64,000 bases of DNA, taken from contig CAUPYH010000001.1 in assembly GCA_963515595.1 (NCBI GenBank), positions 21,331 to 85,330 on the forward strand, written 5' to 3'. The notes below the pieces were generated by a model. The model was given only the letters and a program-made list of their open reading frames with translations, was not told the origin of the DNA and did not search any database. The position numbers and the translations under genes were made by a program. How positions within the stretch are numbered: position 1 is the first letter of the stretch; each line of letters starts with the position of its first letter. This document shows, piece by piece, positions 29,449 through 37,017 of the stretch. Source of the stretch: Eikenella sp963515595 (GTDB taxonomy: Bacteria > Pseudomonadota > Gammaproteobacteria > Burkholderiales > Neisseriaceae).

Positions 29449-29764
29449 AACATTTTAAAACCCTTTTAAAAGGTACTCAATTCCCGTTTATTCTGGTGCA
29501 AAAGATAACGCATTTTTTATCAAACTAAAGCAAAAGCTGGTGCAAGTTTTTTCTCGCACCAGCTTCGCTCAAATCCGCACCTGATAAAGTTTTCCGCCGT
29601 TTTTTGCCTCCGGTCATCCCAGTGCAAAAATAACCACCTCCCCACATATCCACCTAACCGAATCAGCCGCCCAAGCTCACGCCGATGTATTGAACGCAAT
29701 CTGTCGTGGGGATATTGATTAACTAGGCCGCCTTCGGGCGGTTTTGATTTTGGGAGATTACGCC
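29449..29764. other. Probable Mu-like left end and junction region
   Basis: The 316 bp after the repressor contain no convincing gene. Features are CCTTTTAAAAGG (29462-29473), a perfect 8-bp inverted repeat GCTGGTGC/GCACCAGC (29536-29563), two copies of TGCAAAA followed by a TAAC core (29497-29512 and 29623-29635) and a terminator (29728-29745). In the Mu map the left attachment end lies just beyond the repressor, so the phage end should be here. The exact terminal dinucleotide and target duplication cannot be set, because the other end is outside the window. Confidence 0.45.
29728..29745 (+). terminator. Rho-independent terminator
   Basis: CCGCC-TTCG-GGCGG followed by TTTT, plus strand. It lies 20 nt before the GTG start at 29765, and its T-tract merges with that gene's ribosome-binding site. 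It isolates the two downstream genes from rightward transcription out of the prophage. Confidence 0.8.
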
Positions 29765-30124
29765 GTGAGCCGAAACCGAAAGCGGAAACCGTCTAAGCCC
29801 TATCGTGGGTACTGCACCTTCCCCTTGGTGGGTGCAGATACCTATGACGAATTTCAGGAAGCGGCGGAAATGTTCGGCGACTTCGCCGACCCCGTGAAGC
29901 GTAAGCGCATCTTCGATAAGCCCAGAAAGTACCGGTTTGAAATATGGCTGAAGCTGGTAGGCAAGCCGGAGTACGAAATCCGCGAAGCCAAGATAACGAG
30001 CGAAGGCGTAACCCGTGAAAACCTCAGCCAGATATTGTACGAGGTGGCCATGCAAGGCTTACGCGAATTAGACGGTCAGGAAGAAGTGGACGGTGAACAG
30101 TCCATCATCAAGATTATTATTTGA
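29765..30124 (+). CDS. Hypothetical protein of a tRNA-linked mobile element remnant
   Basis: A 119-aa protein from a GTG start with GGGAG upstream. It is very basic at the N-terminus (S-R-N-R-K-R-K-P-S-K-P), then has a globular part with F-E-I-W-L-K-L-V-G-K-P-E-Y-E-I-R. The pattern is of a small DNA-binding protein, but no family is recognised. It lies just upstream of the AlpA-type gene on the same strand, so the two probably form a short operon left by an integrated element. Confidence 0.55.
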   Translation: MSRNRKRKPSKPYRGYCTFPLVGADTYDEFQEAAEMFGDFADPVKRKRIFDKPRKYRFEIWLKLVGKPEYEIREAKITSEGVTRENLSQILYEVAMQGLRELDGQEEVDGEQSIIKIII

Positions 30125-30137
30125 TTGGAGATTTAAA

Positions 30138-30332
30138 ATGGGTAACGAATACCTAAGCCCGCAACAATGCGCGGATATGCTGACTGTAAAGAAGCGGACT
30201 TTTTTAGAGCGGTATGCGCCCCGCCCCGATTTCCCCGCGCGAATATCCGTATCTAAGAAGCGTTTTTGGTGGAAAAAATCAGAGGTTGAGGGATGGCTAG
30301 ACCGCCAAAAAGAAAAACGCCCGATGATGTGA
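30138..30332 (+). CDS. AlpA/Xis-type excisionase
   Basis: A 64-aa winged-helix protein: Y-L-S-P-Q-Q-C-A-D-M-L-T-V-K-K-R-T-F-L, F-P-A-R-I-S-V-S-K-K-R-F-W-W-K-K-S-E-V-E-G-W-L. This is the standard AlpA/DNA-binding excisionase layout. It starts at 30138 with GGAG 8 nt upstream. It ends 55 nt before the 3' end of tRNA-Leu, the usual location for genes of elements integrated into tRNA 3' ends. No integrase is next to it, so it is probably an orphan. Confidence 0.75.
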   Translation: MGNEYLSPQQCADMLTVKKRTFLERYAPRPDFPARISVSKKRFWWKKSEVEGWLDRQKEKRPMM

Positions 30333-30387
30333 TTTGCACCACATTTACACCAAGCGTTATATAACATTATGAAAAATATAAAAATAT

Positions 30388-30472
30388 TGGTGCGGACGGA
30401 GAGACTCGAACTCTCACACCTCTCGGCGCCAGAACCTAAATCTGGTGCGTCTACCAATTTCGCCACGTCCGC
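30388..30472 (-). tRNA. tRNA-Leu (UAG)
   Basis: An 85-nt class II tRNA on the minus strand. The acceptor GCGGACG pairs with CGTCCGC, followed by A and an encoded CCA (30390-30388). The D arm is GCGAAATTGGTAGACGC-like. The anticodon loop is ATTTAGGT with anticodon TAG. A long variable arm is present, and the T arm is GAGAG-TTCGAGT-CTCTC. It reads CUA/CUG leucine codons. Its 3' end faces the mobile-element genes. Confidence 0.95.
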
Positions 30473-30606
30473 AGGAAAGGCGGCATTATACTGCAATATG
30501 CCGGTTTGGCAAGATGCTGTTTGAAATCGGATTATATTGCGGAATAACAAATCAACCAACGCTGATACAGCTTTGGCCTGCCCTGCATGAAAAAATGTGC
30601 AGCGCC

Positions 30607-30891
30607 CTACTCTTTTTCTTCAGGCTTCGGCCGCCACAACACCAGCTGTTTGCCGATGTGCTGTACCAGTTCGGCGCCGGTAGCGGCGCAAAGGGCTTCG
30701 GCGATGGCGATGCGCTCCTGCCTGTCGTCGCCGGCCACTTGCACTTTGATCAGCTCGCGGGCGGTGAGGCGGGTGTCGGTTTCTTTGATAACGGCCTCGG
30801 TGAGCCCTTGCTTGCCGATGAGCACGGTGGGGCGCAGTTGGTGGGCTTGTTGTTTGAAGCGGCGGATGTCTTCGTTGCTGAGTGTTGCCAT
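30607..30891 (-). CDS. yhbY: YhbY-family CRM-domain RNA-binding protein
   Basis: A 94-aa single CRM domain. R-P-T-V-L-I-G-K-Q-G-L-T-E-A-V-I-K-E is the diagnostic G-K-x-G loop, and E-L-I-K-V-Q-V-A follows. YhbY associates with pre-50S ribosomal subunits. It is a monocistronic chromosomal gene, followed and preceded by DUS elements. Length equals E. coli YhbY (97 aa). Confidence 0.9.
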   Translation of the reverse strand: MATLSNEDIRRFKQQAHQLRPTVLIGKQGLTEAVIKETDTRLTARELIKVQVAGDDRQERIAIAEALCAATGAELVQHIGKQLVLWRPKPEEKE

Positions 30892-30981
30892 TTTATTGAT
30901 TAGTATTTGCTAAGTGATTGGAAAAGGCTACCTAAAAATGCCGAACGGGCTTTCAGGTAGCCTGTTTCATAAGGCAGGCGC

Positions 30982-31605
30982 TTAGGCGGCCACGCTTTCA
31001 AAACGGCGGGCGGCTTCGTCCCAGTTGACTACTTGCCAGAAGGCTTTGATGTAGTCGGGGCGGCGGTTTTGGAATTTCAGGTAGTAGGCGTGTTCCCACA
31101 CGTCCAAGCCGATAATCGGGTAGCCGGATGCGCCGGATACAGCCTGCCCCATCAGCGGGGAGTCTTGGTTGGCGGTAGAAACGACTTTGAGCTTGCCGTC
31201 TTCATACACCAGCCAAGCCCAGCCTGAACCGAAACGGGTGGCAGCGGCTTTTTCAAACTCGGCCTGGAAGGCTTCCACGCTGCCGAAATCGCGCTCGATG
31301 GCGGCTTTGAGCTTGCCTTGCAGGGTGGTGCCGGTTTTCAGGATTTGCCAAAACAGGCTGTGGTTGGCGTGACCGCCGGCGTTGTTGCGCAGCGGGGTGC
31401 GCACGTTTTCAGGCAACTCGGCCAAGCGGGCAATCAGCTCTTCCGCCGACAGTTTCTCCCACTCAGGCAGGTTGGCCAACACAGCATTGGCATTATTTAC
31501 ATAGGCCTGATGGTGCTTGCTGTGGTGGATTTCCATGGTTTGCGCATCGAAATGCCGCTCCAGCGCGTCGTAGGCGTAGGGCAGTGCGGGCAGTTGGTAT
31601 GCCAT
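30982..31605 (-). CDS. sodA: Superoxide dismutase, manganese type
   Basis: A 207-aa Mn/Fe superoxide dismutase. Metal ligands are seen as His27 (M-E-I-H-H-S-K-H-H), His near 82 (G-G-H-A-N-H-S-L-F-W), and Asp/His near 168-172 (G-L-D-V-W-E-H-A-Y-Y). G-G-H-A-N-H-S and D-S-P-L-M-G are typical of SodA rather than SodB, and the sequence parallels E. coli SodA along its length. It converts superoxide to peroxide in the cytoplasm. AGGAAA precedes the start. It is monocistronic, with DUS after its stop. Confidence 0.92.
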   Translation of the reverse strand: MAYQLPALPYAYDALERHFDAQTMEIHHSKHHQAYVNNANAVLANLPEWEKLSAEELIARLAELPENVRTPLRNNAGGHANHSLFWQILKTGTTLQGKLKAAIERDFGSVEAFQAEFEKAAATRFGSGWAWLVYEDGKLKVVSTANQDSPLMGQAVSGASGYPIIGLDVWEHAYYLKFQNRRPDYIKAFWQVVNWDEAARRFESVAA

Positions 31606-31656
31606 AATCAGTTTCCTTTTTCAGATGTGTTTTGCATGGCTGGAGCATTGATTCCT

Positions 31657-31740
31657 TCCTATTGTGTTGGCTTACCTTGCTGCACAACTTGTACTGCCTG
31701 CGGCTCGCCACCTGAGGAGGAGAAATAATTGCTTCAGCTA
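31657..31740. repeat. Degenerate Correia-type repeat remnant
   Basis: The core TTGTACTGCCTGCGGCTCGCC (split at 31687-31707) and the flanking GTGTTGGCTTACCTTGC align with the inside of the intact element at 42373-42477 (reverse orientation), but the TATAGTGGATTA termini are worn. The 350-bp gap between sodA and trmJ holds this remnant, a DUS pair and no gene. Confidence 0.6.
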
Positions 31741-31858
31741 TAAAAGCGGCAATGATAAGTGCTATCCATTGGCAATTCAAGGTTTTTTTATCATCTCCTA
31801 ATCAGGTCAATGCAGCATTGGCTTGCCTCACCTCTATCGAGAGCGACTACAAAGTAAA

Positions 31859-31885
31859 AGGCTACCTGAAACTTTCAGGTAGCCT
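31859..31885 (-). terminator. DUS-pair terminator after trmJ
   Basis: AGGCTACCTGAA (31859-31870) and TTCAGGTAGCCT (31874-31885) form a 12-bp stem with a 3-nt loop. On the minus strand the stem is followed by TTTTAC. It is suitable as the terminator of trmJ. Confidence 0.8.
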
Positions 31886-31958
31886 GATTGCAGAATAATG
31901 GCTCAGCGTAAGACCTGTACCTATGATTTCAGGTAGCCTTTTGCACCAAAAGTGCCAT

Positions 31959-32765
31959 TTAATCTTTCAGCCGTTGCGAAATCCTGTTCCACAGGCCGCG
32001 CAGCAGGTCGATGTCTTCGCGGCTGGGGGAGGCGCGGTCGAAGAGGCTGTGCAGGCGGCGCATCATGCGTTCTTGGTTGCGGCGGTTGGCAAAGCCGGTT
32101 TGTTCGATGATTTGCTCCAAGTGGTCCACCATGCCGCGTGTTTGGCTTTGTGTGGCGGGCGTGTACGTCTGTTGCAGCTGGCTCATACTGGTGCCGGTTT
32201 GGCTGAAAATTTCGTAGCACACCACTTGCACGGCCTGAGCGAGGTTGAGCGAGAAATAGGCAGGATTGCCGCTGATGGTGAGCAGGCGGTTGCAGCGCTG
32301 CACTTCGTCGATGTTCAGGCCGAAGGTTTCGTTGCCGAATACGAGGGCTACCTGAAAACCTTGCCGCGCGGCCTGCAACAGCTCGGGCACAAGTTCGCGC
32401 GGGGTGTGCAGCGGGGCGGAGAGTTCGCGGCGGCGGCTGGTGAGGGCGCAGCTCAACACGGTGTCGGCCAGCGCTTCATCCAAAGTAGCCACAATTTGCG
32501 CCTGTTCCAGCACGTCGCGCGCGCCGGAAGCGAGGATGAAGCTTTCTTCCGGCAGCCGGAACGCGGCAGCCTGGGCGGCATCGAAAGTAGGCGGCTCGGG
32601 AGTCATCGGCGTGGTCATCAGGTTGGGTGCGACTAGGGTGAGGCGGCTCAAGCCCATGGTTTTCATGGCGCGGGCGGCGGCACCGATGTTGCCGGGATGG
32701 CTGGTGCGGGTGAGCACCACGTGGATGTGGCGCAGATAGTCGGGAACGGTGGGGGTGTCTGTCAT
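31959..32765 (-). CDS. trmJ: tRNA (cytidine/uridine-2'-O-)-methyltransferase TrmJ
   Basis: A 268-aa SPOUT methyltransferase. Motif 1 region H-P-G-N-I-G-A-A-A-R-A-M-K-T-M-G, then A-L-V-F-G-N-E-T-F-G-L and S-L-N-L-A-Q-A-V-Q-V mark the TrmH/TrmJ knot. A C-terminal helical extension of about 80 residues is typical of TrmJ, which methylates the ribose at position 32 of tRNAs. Length compares with E. coli TrmJ (246 aa). No operon partner is evident. Confidence 0.9.
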   Translation of the reverse strand: MTDTPTVPDYLRHIHVVLTRTSHPGNIGAAARAMKTMGLSRLTLVAPNLMTTPMTPEPPTFDAAQAAAFRLPEESFILASGARDVLEQAQIVATLDEALADTVLSCALTSRRRELSAPLHTPRELVPELLQAARQGFQVALVFGNETFGLNIDEVQRCNRLLTISGNPAYFSLNLAQAVQVVCYEIFSQTGTSMSQLQQTYTPATQSQTRGMVDHLEQIIEQTGFANRRNQERMMRRLHSLFDRASPSREDIDLLRGLWNRISQRLKD

Positions 32766-32901
32766 ATCAATCGGTTTCAGCGGCGATCAAAGCACGGCTT
32801 CCTTGCCAGCGGCATTGGCTGGCTTGGTTGGAGGAGTTGTACGGGCAATGATTAAGCACGATTTTTGGGCATTCAAGGCATTTTGTGCTGAGTGGGTAGG
32901 C

Positions 32902-33392
32902 TCATGATTCAAAGCGTTTGTCGGAACGCAAATTTTCCGGCCGCAGCGTTTTCCCTTCCAGCCAGCCGTTGCGAACCTGGGTTTGCTGGTCGAAATAGGA
33001 ATAGTAGGGCTTGATATCGAGCAGTGGGCTGCCGTTGAGCATATCTACGCCTTTGAACTGCACGATATTCCCGACCACACTTTCCACGCGCACAATCGAC
33101 ATGCCGATACGGTTTGGCCGTTTGGGCGTTTGGGCGAGCGGGTGGCGAAAATGCCGTGCGGCAGCGTGTCCATAAACGGTACTACCTCCAGCTGGTAGCC
33201 GGATATTTTATGCAGCAAGAACAGCAGGATGATGTGTGAGAAGCCGTCTAAATCCTTTAAGCCCGGCGCGAATTTTTCATCCAGCACGGCTTTACCGCGT
33301 GTGTCGGCCAGCACAGACGGCTGTATCGGCATATCGGCGATGTCGTTAAACGGCGTTTCGAGGTAGCCGATGGGGCGAAGCGTAATCTCCAT
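32902..33392 (-). pseudogene. trmO: TrmO (TsaA) tRNA m6t6A37 methyltransferase, frameshifted
   Basis: The first 90 residues (I-G-Y-L-E-T-P-F-N, G-L-K-D-L-D-G-F-S-H-I-I-L, F-A-T-R-S-P-K-R-P-N) and the last 60 in another frame (G-M-S-I-V-R-V-E, D-M-L-N-G-S-P-L-L-D-I-K-P-Y) together make one TrmO protein, which methylates t6A37 in tRNA-Thr. The break falls at 33108-33126, where CCAAAC is repeated (CCAAACGGCCAAACCG). The whole region is 491 nt, and removing 8 nt gives a 160-aa frame. An 8-bp duplication is the simplest cause. The upstream fragment alone lacks the C-terminal motif. Confidence 0.8.
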
Positions 33393-33398
33393 ATGTCA

Positions 33399-34019
33399 TC
33401 AATCGGTTTCGGCCATCTGGGCTTCACGCAGCGGCAAAGACAAACGATGTTTATGCTTCGGCTCGATGCCGTGAAACAGCGCGGCCAGTGCAGCGTGGTC
33501 GGCGGCCATGTCGGCGGTGGGGGTAAACAGCGGCAGGAAGCGCACTTCGCGCCGCCCGTAGTCGATTGCCACCGGCAATACCGGCACACCGGCGCCGCGG
33601 GCAATCCGCCAGTAGCCGCTTTTCCATTTGGGCACGGCGTGGCGCGTGCCTTCCGGCGAGATACCGAGAAACAGCTGCCCGCTGCGGCGGAAGGCGGCCA
33701 CGGCTTCGTCCACCACGCCGCCGGCGCGTGCCCTATCCAGCGGCATCACGCCCGCCCAGCGTAAAAACGCTGCCAAACCGGGCACGGCAAACAGGCTTTT
33801 CTTGCCGAATATGCTCATTTTCAAATCCAAAGCCAGCAGAGCAGGCAGCACATACAGCCCGTCGAAATTCGATGTGTGCGGTACGGCCACCACCACGCAT
33901 TTGGCTACATCCGGCACGCTGCCTGCGACGCGCCAGCCCAACAGCCGGAGCAAAGCGGCCGCCACACGGCGGCTGATTCCGCCGCCCCGGCGCGGCACTT
34001 GCGGCGGCAGCGGCATCAT
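33399..34019 (-). CDS. PlsC-like lysophospholipid acyltransferase
   Basis: A 206-aa membrane-associated acyltransferase with the catalytic H-x4-D motif (P-H-T-S-N-F-D, residues about 47-53) and S-P-E-G-T-R substrate motif near 122. It transfers acyl chains to lyso-lipids at the inner membrane. It is short compared with PlsC (245 aa) and closer to the small acyltransferases of the glycerol-phosphate family. Its ATG overlaps the ribE stop, and trmO follows 6 nt downstream, so ribE, this gene and trmO form an operon. Confidence 0.8.
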   Translation of the reverse strand: MMPLPPQVPRRGGGISRRVAAALLRLLGWRVAGSVPDVAKCVVVAVPHTSNFDGLYVLPALLALDLKMSIFGKKSLFAVPGLAAFLRWAGVMPLDRARAGGVVDEAVAAFRRSGQLFLGISPEGTRHAVPKWKSGYWRIARGAGVPVLPVAIDYGRREVRFLPLFTPTADMAADHAALAALFHGIEPKHKHRLSLPLREAQMAETD

Positions 34020-34636
34020 GCATTGTCCTTTTCCGCCAAAATCTGCGCTACGGTATCCACAATCACCTGCGTTTGCGGATCGATTTCCACATTCACCCGC
34101 TCGCCGGCGCGGCGGCTGCCAAACAACGTGCGGTTCAGGGTTTCGGGGATGAGGTGCACATTGAATTCGCTGTCGCTTACCGTGCCGATGGTGAGGCTGC
34201 AGCCGTCCAGTCCGATGAATCCCTTAGGAAAAACATAGCCTCTCAGGTTTTCAGGTAGCCTGAACCAAACAGTGCGGTTCAGCCCGTTCGCTTCGATGCG
34301 GCTGATTTCGGCAGTGGCCGTGATGTGGCCGCTCATGCTGTGGCCGCCGATTTCGTCGCCGAAGCGGGCGGCGCGCTCGATGTTTACCTTGTCGCCCGGC
34401 TGCAATGCGCCCAGATTGGTTTTGGCCAGCGTTTCGCCCATCAGGTCGAAATCTGCCGCGCCGTTTTCGTGCACGCGGGTGATGGTGAGGCAGCAGCCGT
34501 TGTGCGCCACCGATGCGCCCACGCGCAAATCGGCATCTGCGCCCTCGGGCAGGCGCACGGTGTGGCTGCGGAAATCGGGCGCGCGCTGATCTACGGCTAG
34601 TACTTCGCCCAAGCCTTGTACGATTCCTGTAAACAT
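34016..34636 (-). CDS. ribE: Riboflavin synthase, alpha subunit
   Basis: A 206-aa protein with two tandem lumazine-binding repeats: repeat 1 M-F-T-G-I-V-Q-G-L-G and N-G-C-C-L-T-I, repeat 2 G-G-H-S-M-S-G-H-I and L-D-G-C-S-L-T-I. It dismutates two lumazine molecules to riboflavin. Length is typical (E. coli 213 aa). AGGAGA lies upstream. An internal DUS encodes part of R-L-P-E-N-L-R. I see no FMN-riboswitch-like element in the 130-bp leader, only a DUS pair. Confidence 0.92.
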   Translation of the reverse strand: MFTGIVQGLGEVLAVDQRAPDFRSHTVRLPEGADADLRVGASVAHNGCCLTITRVHENGAADFDLMGETLAKTNLGALQPGDKVNIERAARFGDEIGGHSMSGHITATAEISRIEANGLNRTVWFRLPENLRGYVFPKGFIGLDGCSLTIGTVSDSEFNVHLIPETLNRTLFGSRRAGERVNVEIDPQTQVIVDTVAQILAEKDNA

Positions 34637-34770
34637 GGTTTCTCCTTGATTGCTTTATGGTTGGAGAGGCTACCTGAAGGCTCCCTCATCCTGTTTTCAG
34701 GTAGCCTTTTGCTGTGGTGAGGCTACCTGAAAGCGAATTTTCAAACCCAATATGCGGGCAGCGAGCGCCC

Positions 34771-35856
34771 CTAGTCTTCAAATACAAACGGCTCGAACTC
34801 CGGATACATACACACCACAATCTGTTCGCGGCCGTGCTGTTGGGCAAGTGCCCGCATTGCGTTTTGCGTGGCCACTTTTTCGTGGCCGATGCCCAGTTGT
34901 TTAATGTGTCGGTTTTCGATAAGCGGGCGGTAGATATTTAAATCTGGCTGCGTGGCATTTTGGATAGCAAACTCGCGGATGGAGCGGCTGTGTGTTACTT
35001 CGCTGAAATCAGACAGGTTTTTGCAGGAAGTAATCTTCACCCGGCGCAGTTTCTGCAAACCGGCTACTTGGGGAAAGCGTGTGATGCCATTTAAGGTTTC
35101 CACAAACAGAAACTGCAAATTCTGCATCTGCGATACAAAATCCAAGTTTTCCAGCTTAGGCAGCCGCCACAGCTGCAAATATTTCAACGCGGGCAGCTGT
35201 GCGGCAGCATCTATGTTTTCAAAGCCGCATAGTTGCAGGGTGAGATATTGCAGATTGTTCAGGCCGGCCACGAAATCGAGGCTTTTAGGCTTGGAAATAC
35301 TGCGCAGTACGAGCGCTTCCAGCTCTTTCAGCTCGGGCAGTGTTTGGTCTAAATTCTTCTCCAATTTTTGGAGATACAGCGTTTTCAGGTGCTGAAAACG
35401 GGTGAGCACGCTCAAATCTGATTTGGCAGATTTGGTTTCGGAATCCAAATACAGGTTTTGCAGATTCGGATTCACGCCATTGAGGAAATCCAAACTGCCG
35501 AAGCCCTTGTTGGCTTTCAAAGCCAAGGTGTGCAGATTTTCAAACTTGGCCAGTTTTTCCAAATTGTTGATGCTGCCCATGCTAGCTTCAATCGCCAGGT
35601 TTTGCAGCCCGGGGAAATCGGCAATCCAATCCACATCGAAATCCTGATACAGATAAAAACGCAGATGGGTAGACGGATGCTGCTGCAGCACTTCTTCCCA
35701 TAAAACAGGCAGAATGACCTTTAAATCCGCCCCTTCGATAATCTGAATGCGGTCTAATTCGTGGATTTTACTTTTGTATTTCGGCAGATCTTTGCGGAAC
35801 TCAGGTAGAGAATCAATGTTCCAAAAATATAATCTGTAGTCGAATGATCCGGCCAT
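34771..35856 (-). CDS. Leucine-rich repeat protein
   Basis: A 361-aa cytoplasmic-looking protein (no signal peptide) with roughly nine irregular LRRs between residues 85 and 310 (G-L-Q-N-L-A-I-E-A, E-N-L-H-T-L-A-L-K, P-N-L-Q-N-L-Y-L-D, Q-H-L-K-T-L-Y-L, N-L-Q-Y-L-T-L-Q and so on). N- and C-terminal caps are not recognisable. Base composition is more AT-rich than neighbouring housekeeping genes, suggesting acquisition. LRR proteins in Neisseriaceae sometimes act as effectors or immunity factors, but nothing here decides that. Confidence 0.75.
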   Translation of the reverse strand: MAGSFDYRLYFWNIDSLPEFRKDLPKYKSKIHELDRIQIIEGADLKVILPVLWEEVLQQHPSTHLRFYLYQDFDVDWIADFPGLQNLAIEASMGSINNLEKLAKFENLHTLALKANKGFGSLDFLNGVNPNLQNLYLDSETKSAKSDLSVLTRFQHLKTLYLQKLEKNLDQTLPELKELEALVLRSISKPKSLDFVAGLNNLQYLTLQLCGFENIDAAAQLPALKYLQLWRLPKLENLDFVSQMQNLQFLFVETLNGITRFPQVAGLQKLRRVKITSCKNLSDFSEVTHSRSIREFAIQNATQPDLNIYRPLIENRHIKQLGIGHEKVATQNAMRALAQQHGREQIVVCMYPEFEPFVFED

Positions 35857-35946
35857 ATTGGTTTTCCTTTTTCAAAATATATGCTGTTGAACCGAAACCT
35901 GAGGCTACCTGAAAAATACTGTAGCCTATTTTCAGGTAGCCTTTTC

Positions 35947-37017
35947 TCAACGCACTTCCTGCCGCCTAATCAACCAAGCGGCGGCGATGGCAAATACTGT
36001 GCCTGGCAGGATGGCGGCGCCGAGGGGCGGCATGCTGGAGAGTTGGGCGACATAGCCGGAGAGCAGGCCGGCGAAGTGGAAGGCGAGGCCCAGGCAGATA
36101 CCGAGAAACAGGCGCACGCCGATGTTGCCGTGGCGCGAGCTTTGCGGCGTAAAGGCGAGCGCCACCAAAGCCATCACCGTACAAATCAGCGGATAGAGCA
36201 GCTTGCGCCACCAAACGGTGGCATAGGCGGCGGTTTGCTGGCCGTTGCTTTGCAGGTGGTCGATATACATTTTCAGGCTGCGGGCCGACATTTGGTCGGT
36301 GTCCACCAAAAGCACGCCGAGCAGCTCCACGCCCACATCGCTGGGCCATTCTACGCTGGCAAGCTGCTCGGTTTGGGTGCGTTCGGCAGCAATATGGGTG
36401 CGCGCCACCTGTTTGAGCGTCCAAGTGCCGTTGCCGTTTACACGGCCTTCGGAAGCCTGCCAGGCGGATTCCAGCGCGGCATGTTGGTTGTAGCGGTAGA
36501 TGCGGATGCCGAGCAGGCGGCCGTCGGGCAGCATTTCGCGCACGTTGATGTTGTCGCTGCCCTGCCGAAACCACAGGCCGCTGCCGCCCAGGCTCACAGT
36601 TTGCTGTACGGCATGCAGGCGCAGCCGCTCGGCGCGTTGTTCCATATAGGGGGCAACCCATTCGCCCAAAGCCACGCCGAGCAGCCCAGCCAGTAAGCCT
36701 ACTGAAGCCACGGTGGCAATGATGCGCTTGAGAGAAGCGCCGCTGGTGCGGATAACTGTCCATTCGCTGGCGGAGGCGAGCTGGCTCAAGGCGGCCAGGC
36801 AGCCGATGAGCACGGCCAGCGGCAGCAGGGTATACATATGCCCGAACAGGCGCATACCCACATACAGAATCAGGGTGAGCACGGTGTAGTTGCCATCGCC
36901 CACGTCGTCCACGGCATTAATCACTTCAAAAAACGAAAACAGCGCCACCAAGGCCATAAGCGCATACAGCGTGGCCATGCCCAAGCGGCGGACCAGATAG
37001 CGGGTGAGCAGTTTCAT
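35947..37017 (-). CDS. lptG: LPS export permease LptG
   Basis: A 356-aa protein of the YjgP/YjgQ family. N-terminal M-K-L-L-T-R-Y-L-V-R-R-L, F-F-E-V-I-N-A-V-D-D-V-G-D-G-N-Y, two N-terminal and four C-terminal membrane segments with a periplasmic beta-jellyroll between them. With LptF and LptB it drives LPS from the inner membrane to the periplasmic bridge. The ATG overlaps the lptF stop (ATGA). I use the start at 37017. Confidence 0.9.
   Translation of the reverse strand: MKLLTRYLVRRLGMATLYALMALVALFSFFEVINAVDDVGDGNYTVLTLILYVGMRLFGHMYTLLPLAVLIGCLAALSQLASASEWTVIRTSGASLKRIIATVASVGLLAGLLGVALGEWVAPYMEQRAERLRLHAVQQTVSLGGSGLWFRQGSDNINVREMLPDGRLLGIRIYRYNQHAALESAWQASEGRVNGNGTWTLKQVARTHIAAERTQTEQLASVEWPSDVGVELLGVLLVDTDQMSARSLKMYIDHLQSNGQQTAAYATVWWRKLLYPLICTVMALVALAFTPQSSRHGNIGVRLFLGICLGLAFHFAGLLSGYVAQLSSMPPLGAAILPGTVFAIAAAWLIRRQEVR

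Noticed and set aside
29686..29697. TGTATTGAACGC as a Mu-type left end
   Set aside because: It resembles the start of the Mu left end but points away from the prophage, so the orientation is wrong.
30982..31605. Iron-type superoxide dismutase (sodB)
   Set aside because: G-G-H-A-N-H-S and D-S-P-L-M-G, and overall closeness to E. coli SodA, favour the manganese type.
31493..31780. Minus-strand frame overlapping the sodA start
   Set aside because: It overlaps sodA by more than 100 nt in another frame and covers the worn Correia element; no ribosome-binding site.
34637..34770. FMN riboswitch upstream of ribE
   Set aside because: The leader is about 130 bp and consists mainly of DUS copies. None of the conserved RFN segments is visible.
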